From: Deltaproteobacteria bacterium
Lineage (GTDB): Bacteria; Desulfobacterota; Binatia; UBA9968
Reading direction: 5' to 3'
NCBI GenBank assembly: GCA_009379725.1
Contig: WHTF01000027.1
Coordinates: 1-37,237 of the forward strand
DNA: 37,237 bases
Position 1 is the first letter of the stretch. Every line of letters starts with the position of its first letter. Both the position numbers and the translations under genes were made by a program. The notes beneath the pieces were generated by a model that was not told the DNA's origin, did not search any database, and saw nothing but the letters and a program-made list of their open reading frames with translations. Below are positions 31,846 through 37,237 of the stretch, one piece after another.

Positions 31846-33807
31846 CTACCAAAGACTGGTTGTGTCGACCACGTAAACCCGTCCTGAGTATTTCTTCACG
31901 GTCTCGTACATGTGCTGGGTTCCCCCCGGACCATCGGCGCCCTTGCGATTCCACAGACACATGAAGCGCACCTTTTCAGGCCCCCAAGCAAGCGCCGTAT
32001 AAAGCTGCCAAAGATTTGCGCGCGCGAAAGCATGCGAGCCTTTGGACAGGGGGCCAAGTTCTTCCGGCATCACCAGCGTTCTGGTGTTTGGGTTCGCCTT
32101 GACTTTAAAATACCGTTCGGTCCACTTGCCCGGAGCGAACGAAACCGATTTCTGCAAAAATGTCGGCTCGTCGAAAGCTAAACGCACCTCGATCTTTAGT
32201 CCCCGCGCCACGCAGGCCTCCGCGAATAGCAGGTCGCCGCCGCATGCGCCGCCGCAGAGAGCGAGATCTTCGGGCCCGGCATCCAGCTCGTCCAGCTTCG
32301 CCGCAATCGCGGCCGCGGCAATCTCCTCCTTTTCCGGTGGAAATCGCGGCTCAGGCCGATCCGGTGCATCGATCATATGCCCGCTAAACAGAAAAACTTG
32401 TCGCGGCGTCCATGTTTTATCCGGCGGGTTGAGCCGGTTAAGCGCGCGATCGAGTACAGCCAATCCGGTTTCGACCTCATCAGGACGAAACCCCAGGTCT
32501 CTCAGTAGCACCAGTTGTTGGCGCGACGATTGAAGTTTGAACCCATCCTTGTCGGCTACCGCAACCGCGTTTTTATACGCCGTGTCCACCGCCTGCTTGA
32601 CGCCCACTAAGACTTCCAAATCGGCTAAAGTGATACGGGCCCAGTAATCTTTGGGATCTTTTTCCAAGGCGCCGCGGATCGCCCAACGAACACCGCCTTC
32701 CATCTCCATGCGCACGTCGGCCATTACGTCATGCGCCGAGAGATGGGCCAAGAGATGCAACAGAGTCACGGCATTGATTCCGGAATAGTAATGGGTGGGA
32801 GCTTTGCGGAAGCCGGTTGCGTAGGCGTTGATCGCCTCCCTGAGCGTGCCGATTTCGGCCTCGGCCTCGACCTTCATTTCATCAGACGTTCTTCCGTTCT
32901 GTCTCCAGCAATCGACCCAGGCGTCTTTTTCCACGCGCCCGCGCATCGCCCAACTTTCAGCATCATCGGGAAACTCTTTGACCAGATCTTCGATGCACTC
33001 TCTGGCATAATCGTGCTTTTTCAACCGCCCCAACAGCAATCCCTTTTGCCGGCGGCTCTCCAGGTCTTTCGGCCGGATCGCCAGCGCGTTTTCATATTGC
33101 GCCAGGGCCAATTTGAATTGTCCAACAGAGCGCAATGCTTGGCCGGCTTTCTGGAGCGCCTCGATATGAAACACCCGGGTCGGCGCCTCGTCGGCCAGCA
33201 CCACAATATCGCCGGGGCGATTTTTTCTTCTGGCAATTTCAATTCGATCCAACCATGCTTCATACTGTTCCCAGAATTCCTTGGCTTCCTCGACCCGCAA
33301 AGACTTCCAATCGGGCTCGTCCAGATAACGGAGCAGATGGTAAACCGGACTCACCTTTCGGCCATACCAAGCAGCGATCGTCGCCTTGGCGACCTCACCG
33401 AGCTGTTGTCTGTCGTCCTCCAGATACTGGGGGTCGGGAACGGCCGGAGCCGGTGGGTTTTCCGTGACGTGATATCTAACCGAGCGTTCGGTCAGAACGT
33501 CAAACGGCGCTTGACCGCGCCGGCAAGTGATCTGAACCACACCGCGCTTGCGGAGCGCGTGGCGCACGCCAAGCTCATACCAGACATTGGGATTGTCGAT
33601 CGACAAATCGGCGACAACGAGATCTGCAAGCAGCAGTTCCTGGAACATGTCGGTGCGGATATTGCCGGCGCGCAGCTCTTCGTCGGCACGGAACACTTCA
33701 AAACCCGCACCTTCCAGAGCCGGCTTGATGAGATCACAAAACACGGCATTGAAGTCGATCTCTTCCTTGACGCCAAACGGCATCGCGACAAACGCGTGGT
33801 GGGCCAT
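31846..33807 (-). CDS. large signalling protein: TIR/deoxyribosyltransferase-like N-terminus, TPR-like middle, SLOG-like C-terminus
   Basis: A 653-residue soluble protein. Residues 1-120 begin AFVAMPFGVKEEIDFNAVFC and contain RADEELRAGNIRTDM, VVADLSIDNPNVWYELGVRH, the pattern of nucleoside 2-deoxyribosyltransferase/TIR-like domains seen in TRAFs-binding-domain (DUF4071-type) proteins. Residues about 180-460 are helical, with TPR-like repeats (KAGQALRSVGQFKLALAQYE, then NALAIRPKDLESRRQKG). The C-terminal 180 residues hold VFLFSGHMIDAPDRPEPRFP and LALCGGACGGDLLFAEACVA, a glycine-rich nucleotide-binding loop of SLOG/Rossmann type. GAGGTGA precedes the ATG. It leads the patatin and TIR genes; I infer a sensor role. 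Confidence 0.72.
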   Translation of the reverse strand: MAHHAFVAMPFGVKEEIDFNAVFCDLIKPALEGAGFEVFRADEELRAGNIRTDMFQELLLADLVVADLSIDNPNVWYELGVRHALRKRGVVQITCRRGQAPFDVLTERSVRYHVTENPPAPAVPDPQYLEDDRQQLGEVAKATIAAWYGRKVSPVYHLLRYLDEPDWKSLRVEEAKEFWEQYEAWLDRIEIARRKNRPGDIVVLADEAPTRVFHIEALQKAGQALRSVGQFKLALAQYENALAIRPKDLESRRQKGLLLGRLKKHDYARECIEDLVKEFPDDAESWAMRGRVEKDAWVDCWRQNGRTSDEMKVEAEAEIGTLREAINAYATGFRKAPTHYYSGINAVTLLHLLAHLSAHDVMADVRMEMEGGVRWAIRGALEKDPKDYWARITLADLEVLVGVKQAVDTAYKNAVAVADKDGFKLQSSRQQLVLLRDLGFRPDEVETGLAVLDRALNRLNPPDKTWTPRQVFLFSGHMIDAPDRPEPRFPPEKEEIAAAAIAAKLDELDAGPEDLALCGGACGGDLLFAEACVARGLKIEVRLAFDEPTFLQKSVSFAPGKWTERYFKVKANPNTRTLVMPEELGPLSKGSHAFARANLWQLYTALAWGPEKVRFMCLWNRKGADGPGGTQHMYETVKKYSGRVYVVDTTSLW

Positions 33808-34085
33808 GTCATTTCACCTCATCCGTGCTACCGATCTTCGACATGAACTAAAAATCTCGATACAAGAAAAAGCGCAGCACGTGTTTATAGAAGGTAAATA
33901 ATCTCAGAAAGGGAAAATAGATTTCTCCCGAGCATGCCGGCCGAGTATAACGTTTTTGCAACGGAAATGCCCGCATAAAAACCAGGAAACAGAGCCTGTT
34001 GTTCCGGCCGCAGCCGGAAGGGTCACAATTGAGTTATTCTGTAGTTTTCTTTATGTCATGCTGAGGCAAAGCCGAGGATCTGCTT
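33808..34085. other. intergenic spacer upstream of the TIR/patatin operon
   Basis: 278 nt without a gene I can support. It must hold the promoter of the leftward three-gene operon; TATAAA-like words are present but no convincing -35/-10 pair. A perfect hairpin, TTCCGGC-CGCA-GCCGGAA, lies at 34002-34019 without a T run. At its right end is a REP-like repeat (34055-34082). Confidence 0.4.
34055..34082. repeat. REP-like interspersed repeat at the SDR truncation point
   Basis: The word GTCATGCTGAGG, then CAAAGCCGAGGATCTG, resembles the common bacterial interspersed repeat with a TCATNCTGAG...AAGC..AGGATCT pattern. It ends only a few bases before recognisable SDR coding sequence begins. Confidence 0.4.
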
Positions 34086-34475
34086 TATTCAGCAGCCGTG
34101 CGGCGGATGTCGGCCAAGCACGGCGGAGCCGGAGGGGTTATCGTAAATTTTTCTTCGGTAGCGGCGCGTCTCGGTTCTCCGGACGAATACGTGGACTATG
34201 CTGCCGCGAAAGCTGCAATCGACACGTTGACCATAGGACTTGCGAAGGAGGTCGCTGTCGACGGTATCCGGGTAAACGCCGTACGCCCTGGAGTCATCTA
34301 CACCGATATCCATGCCAGCGGCGGCGAGCCGAATCGCGTTGAAAGAGTCAAGGAATTCGTGCCCATGAAACGGGGCGGGCAGCCTGAAGAAGTCGCAAGG
34401 GCAATACTCTGGTTGTTGTCGGATGAAGCCTCTTATTCAACGGGAACGATTATAGACGTCGCCGGCGGACGATAG
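34086..34475 (+). pseudogene. short-chain dehydrogenase/reductase, C-terminal half only
   Basis: The frame from about 34086 reads AAVRRMSAKHGGAGGVIVNF, SSVAARLGSPDEYVDYAAAK, AVDGIRVNAVRPGVIYTDIH and TGTIIDVAGGR. That is the second half of a classical SDR, with the catalytic Ser (NFSS), Tyr and Lys (YAAAK) and the C-terminal cofactor segment. The N-terminal Rossmann half (TGxxxGIG, NNAG) is missing; upstream sequence is an interspersed repeat. An ATG exists at 34098 and the frame is otherwise clean, so truncation looks recent. A lone fragment could be expressed, but it cannot bind NAD(P) normally. Confidence 0.8.
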
Positions 34476-34560
34476 TTGGGTCACGATGTATCGAGCTCAT
34501 GGTTTTTACGTTGCTAAACTGTTGAACGGCGCGATTTTGGATTACGCTTAGTAGGGTCTC

Positions 34561-34685
34561 CAGGGCGAGCAAGAAGGGTCATATACGAGGCGCGCGAAGT
34601 TCGACGAACGGAGGCGTACGTAATCAGTACGTCGAAGAGAGTCGGGCGAGCACAACGAAGTAGATGAGCCTTATCGCTCGCCCTG
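34561..34685. mobile_element. MITE-like element with 10-bp terminal inverted repeats
   Basis: CAGGGCGAGC (34561-34570) is the exact inverse complement of GCTCGCCCTG (34676-34685). The 125-bp unit also has an internal GGGCGAGC (34644-34651) that can pair with the right end, and CGTAC/GTACG arms (around 34616-34632). It encodes no transposase. It ends 1 nt from the UbiD stop codon and lies in a 211-nt spacer with a truncated SDR on the other side. It could be a non-autonomous mobile unit or a local secondary-structure repeat. Confidence 0.5.
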
Positions 34686-34686
34686 C

Positions 34687-36132
34687 TCACGCCCAGTAGG
34701 TGGTGCGGTCCACGGGGATATGCTGCAATACTTCACCGGGAACAAACTCTTCTAACTTGATCCGAGCCATCGCCTCATCGGGACATCTGGACACCGGCGA
34801 GAATGGCCGATCCAGCGGACGAGTGGCGTCGACGATCATCGCCGAAGTTTTGCGCGGGTTGTCCAGCGATGGATCGATGAGACTGGCGCGCATGATCTCG
34901 CCGATGATCGACACTTGCCGATGCGGCTGGACCCGCGTCGCCAGCGCCCAAAGAATCTCCGTCGGGTTATAGACATCGATGTCCTCGTCGAAGACGAAAA
35001 CATTTTTGCACCAATCCCAAGTCAAGGCGGCCGCCGCCGCCCGCCCTGGATCTCCTTCCGACATCTTCTTCATGGAAATAAAGACATTCAACAGCGCGTG
35101 CCGCCCGCTGGTACAGACAGCCTGAACGCTCGGCACCGCCTCGCGGCAACGGCGCAGATACGCGCCTTCGCGCGCCAGATCCATCCAGGGCTTGTCGCCT
35201 TCCGGGGTGATAATCGACATGTGCATGGCGTCGCGCCGGCGCGTAATGGCGCGCACTTCGTAGTGGGCCGATTGCTGGAAACCCTGCAGGCCTAAATAAC
35301 CGTTGACCTCGCCGAACGGTCCTTCGACCATGCGTTTACCCGGCAGCAACGCGCCTTCAATAACGATTTCCGCGTCCGCCGGAACCAGCAATCGTTCACC
35401 CCAGGTCTCGGACGGAGTGAGACGAAGCGGCTCTTGCAGGTAACCGCCGATGATCTCGTACTCGCTGATCTCGAAAGGGCCGCCGTAACAGGCGCCCATC
35501 TGATAAGCCGGATGATGGCCGATCACCGTGGCCACGGGACATTCTTCATGGGCTTCTTCGTAACCGCGAAAGATCCGCCACATATGCTGCAACGTCATCA
35601 GAAAGCCGGTATGACTGCGATCCTTGACCTCCATGCGATGGTACGAAACATTATAAACTTCGCTGTTGCGATCTCTAGCGACACTGGACATGTCGATGTA
35701 CGGGCCGCCATCCATCTCATGATGGCGCATCAACGGCAGTTGATAAAGATCGACTTCGTCGCCCTTCTGAATAATTTCTTTTACCGGAGCGGCGCTTTTG
35801 TTAACGAGTATCGGCGCGATTCGTCCGGCTTCCCGCCGCAGGACCTCGCGGGCCATTTCCGCGCGATCCATCTGCTTGGGTACCCCCAACACGACCTGCA
35901 CTTTTTTCCGTGTGTTTTCCGTGCCGATGGCCAGTCTGATCCCGTTCGGCTGCCCATGCCCATTAAGCGGCGCGTCGAATATCAAAACAGGAAACTTCTT
36001 CAGCGCGCCGAGATGCTTGACGATGGCCGTGACGTCGTAATTCGACGGATCGACCACCTTCGAAATCGTCACGACTTCGCCGGGATAGGCCCGGCGCATA
36101 TCATTCAAAAACGTTCTGAGGTTTTTCGGCAT
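34687..36132 (-). CDS. UbiD-family decarboxylase
   Basis: A 481-residue prenylated-FMN-type decarboxylase with normal family length. Landmarks are QLPLMRHHEMDGGPYIDMSS, the cofactor segment VYNVSYHRMEV (Asn161, Arg166), IVIEGALLPGKRMVEGPFGE (catalytic Glu270 and Glu275), VFVFDEDIDVYNPTEILWAL and MIVDATRPL. It lacks the C-terminal extension of the UbiD at 15741 and differs clearly in sequence, so the two probably use different aromatic acids. The 155-nt upstream spacer contains a TTCAAAGGTTCAACCG repeat and no clear promoter; a UbiX partner is not in the window. Confidence 0.92.
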   Translation of the reverse strand: MPKNLRTFLNDMRRAYPGEVVTISKVVDPSNYDVTAIVKHLGALKKFPVLIFDAPLNGHGQPNGIRLAIGTENTRKKVQVVLGVPKQMDRAEMAREVLRREAGRIAPILVNKSAAPVKEIIQKGDEVDLYQLPLMRHHEMDGGPYIDMSSVARDRNSEVYNVSYHRMEVKDRSHTGFLMTLQHMWRIFRGYEEAHEECPVATVIGHHPAYQMGACYGGPFEISEYEIIGGYLQEPLRLTPSETWGERLLVPADAEIVIEGALLPGKRMVEGPFGEVNGYLGLQGFQQSAHYEVRAITRRRDAMHMSIITPEGDKPWMDLAREGAYLRRCREAVPSVQAVCTSGRHALLNVFISMKKMSEGDPGRAAAAALTWDWCKNVFVFDEDIDVYNPTEILWALATRVQPHRQVSIIGEIMRASLIDPSLDNPRKTSAMIVDATRPLDRPFSPVSRCPDEAMARIKLEEFVPGEVLQHIPVDRTTYWA

Positions 36133-36287
36133 GGAAAGCTCTTTTCGTTCAAAGGTTCAACCGTCAACTGCTGGTTTTAACCTCACCAGTTCATCCACGG
36201 CCGGCTGCGCCAACCAGAACGGTCAAACGTAATGTAAACAATTCCTAATTTGACTCTCTCCATGTTTGAAAGAATTTAAATTCCTAA
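36133..36287. repeat. spacer with a TTCAAAGGTTCAACC repeat copy
   Basis: GTTCAAAGGTTCAACCGTC, around 36148-36168, matches the inverse of words in the 20123-20218 repeat cluster (CGTTGAACCTTTGAAC). No gene or clear promoter is seen in this spacer. Confidence 0.4.
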
Positions 36288-36896
36288 TTACTTAGCAGCA
36301 ATATCATGCGACTTCGCCCAGGCAAGCGCTTGTTCTAAGCGGTCGTTCCCCCAGAACATTTCCTTACCCACGAGGAAAGATGGAGCGCCGAAAATACCCA
36401 GACTCCTGGCGTGTTCGGTTTGCGCGCGCAGCTTTGCTTTGCTTTCCGCAGACTGCGCCTGCTTCAACAAGCGGGAACCCTGGAGACCGAGTCCTCTGAG
36501 ACAGGCAAGCACTACATCGGGATCGGATATTTCTCGATCCTCGGCGAAATTGGCGTGGAAAACCGCTTTCGAAAACTCGTTGACCCACGGCTCGGAAGCA
36601 AACCAGCAAGCTACCCGCGCAGCCAGCACGCCGTTGCGCGGAAATCTTGATGGACGGACAAACGGGATCGAAAGCGCATTACAAATGCGCTCCAGGTCTC
36701 GCCACATATACTTCCCTTTCGCAGGATAAATATTAAACGGCGAATCGCTCCAGCCCTGCTCCCCAAAAATCGGTCCTAATAAGAACGGCTTCCAGTCAAT
36801 CGCCACGCCGGTTGCCTCGGCGAGCTTCTCAATGCGCATCGCGGCCGGATACGTGTACGTGCTTGCAAATTCAAACCAAAATTCAAGACGAGGCAT
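36288..36896 (-). CDS. 2-hydroxychromene-2-carboxylate isomerase-like, DsbA-fold kappa-GST
   Basis: A 202-residue thioredoxin/DsbA-fold protein of the HCCA-isomerase/kappa glutathione-transferase family. These glutathione-dependent enzymes isomerise 2-hydroxychromene-2-carboxylate in naphthalene degradation. FWFEFASTYTYPAAMRIEKL carries the catalytic-type Ser12 in place of the thiol motif. FGAPSFLVGKEMFWGNDRL is the C-terminal signature, with the cis-Pro in GAPSF. I start at ATG 36896; an in-frame TTG lies two codons earlier. No clear ribosome site. The UbiD gene downstream by 155 nt makes an aromatic pathway plausible. Confidence 0.85.
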   Translation of the reverse strand: MPRLEFWFEFASTYTYPAAMRIEKLAEATGVAIDWKPFLLGPIFGEQGWSDSPFNIYPAKGKYMWRDLERICNALSIPFVRPSRFPRNGVLAARVACWFASEPWVNEFSKAVFHANFAEDREISDPDVVLACLRGLGLQGSRLLKQAQSAESKAKLRAQTEHARSLGIFGAPSFLVGKEMFWGNDRLEQALAWAKSHDIAAK

Positions 36897-36963
36897 GTTC
36901 AAGAGTATTCAGTCGTCGCTCCGAGCCGTACGGTGAAACGATCGTCAGGCCCGATAAGTACCA

Positions 36964-37237
36964 CTAGGCAGTGCGGCCCATGTCAAAGACAATCTCCCGT
37001 GAAATTTTCCCCTCTCGCATCTCAAAGATGTGAACCAGCCGCATTTCAATCTTGCTGCCGGCGGGAAAATGCCAGTAGCCATCCTTAACAACCTCGAACG
37101 TGACGATGCTGTCATCGACTACGCGATCTTCAGTAGCGAAACGCTGAAGAAACTGAAACTTCACGTCGCGCATGGAGGCAAACAATTGCCGGTAGTTCTT
37201 GGCGACAGCTTCCTTTCCGGAGAAGGATCGATTAAGG
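36964..37237 (-). CDS. SnoaL-like/NTF2-fold polyketide-cyclase-type protein, partial at window edge
   Basis: The frame is open to the right edge and reads ...NRSFSGKEAVAKNYRQLFAS, VVDDSIVTFEV, IEMRLVHIFEMREGKISREI and VFDMGRTA. This is the small cone-shaped SnoaL/NTF2 fold (about 110-140 residues when complete), common in hydrolase, cyclase and isomerase roles; HIFEMREGKISRE is the usual FxxxDGKI motif. The start is outside the window. It faces the same way as the isomerase gene 67 nt downstream. Confidence 0.75.
   Translation of the reverse strand, partial: LNRSFSGKEAVAKNYRQLFASMRDVKFQFLQRFATEDRVVDDSIVTFEVVKDGYWHFPAGSKIEMRLVHIFEMREGKISREIVFDMGRTA

Noticed and set aside
34002-34019. TTCCGGC-CGCA-GCCGGAA hairpin as a terminator
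   Set aside because: No gene ends next to it and there is no T run on either strand.
1-37237. Genome-wide reassignment of TGA to Cys or Trp
   Set aside because: Several intact genes end with TGA (for example at 1374-1376 and in the 6858-7673 gene), so TGA is a normal stop here; only specific recoding is considered.

Overview
The window looks like chromosomal DNA from an uncultured, environmental Gram-negative bacterium. It has Sec and Tat signal peptides, periplasmic binding proteins and TctABC-type transport remnants. The gene mix is typical of soil or subsurface lineages such as Binatia, Rokubacteria or Tectomicrobia: orphan NMT1/SsuA-type solute-binding proteins, UbiD-family decarboxylases, luciferase-like (LLM) flavin oxidoreductases, VOC proteins and class II aldolases. 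The lineage is inferred from gene content only; there is no rRNA gene, and I recognise no tRNA or CRISPR array.

Layout. 1-5.1 kb: the start of tctA and a truncated tctB at the left edge, a Tat-exported dienelactone hydrolase, a solute-binding protein, a 4,5-dihydroxyphthalate-decarboxylase-like protein, then a decayed, deletion-fused isocitrate lyase/malate synthase G relic. 5.1-9.6 kb (+): a small unknown protein with a textbook terminator, then LLM oxidoreductase, a Cys-nucleophile alpha/beta hydrolase, an SDR and a metallophosphoesterase. 9.7-14.8 kb (-): VOC, solute-binding protein, heme-oxygenase-like metalloenzyme, 3-hydroxyanthranilate dioxygenase, a small protein, class II aldolase and another solute-binding protein, which reads as an aromatic or aminobenzoate uptake and degradation module. 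14.9-15.6 kb: wreckage of a molybdenum hydroxylase (coxM/coxS type). 15.7-20.0 kb: a UbiD decarboxylase with a C-terminal extension, divergent from LLM, VOC and class II aldolase genes. 20.2-24.3 kb (-): ferric-type ABC binding protein and fused permease plus an M20 peptidase homologue. 24.5-29.0 kb (-): four tightly packed genes (M24-like, MLE-type enolase superfamily, octopine-dehydrogenase-like, LLM). 34-37 kb: a truncated SDR, repeat elements, a second UbiD, a 2-hydroxychromene-2-carboxylate isomerase-like protein and a partial SnoaL-like protein.

The most striking region is 29.5-33.8 kb (-), a three-gene operon: (1) a large protein with an N-terminal TIR/deoxyribosyltransferase-like fold, a TPR-like middle and a SLOG-like C-terminus; (2) a patatin phospholipase; (3) a TIR protein with one membrane span. 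The TIR gene stops at a TGA exactly where the first cysteine of a thioredoxin CxxC motif should be. The same frame continues for another 87 codons of recognisable thioredoxin domain, and a perfect 8-bp hairpin with a G-first loop begins 19 nt after the TGA. I read this as a candidate selenoprotein (TIR-membrane-thioredoxin, UPPC) inside a conflict or stress-signalling operon. A second TGA at a cysteine position occurs in the coxS remnant, where decay is the more likely explanation.

All family names come from reading translated sequence and remembered motifs; no database search was run.
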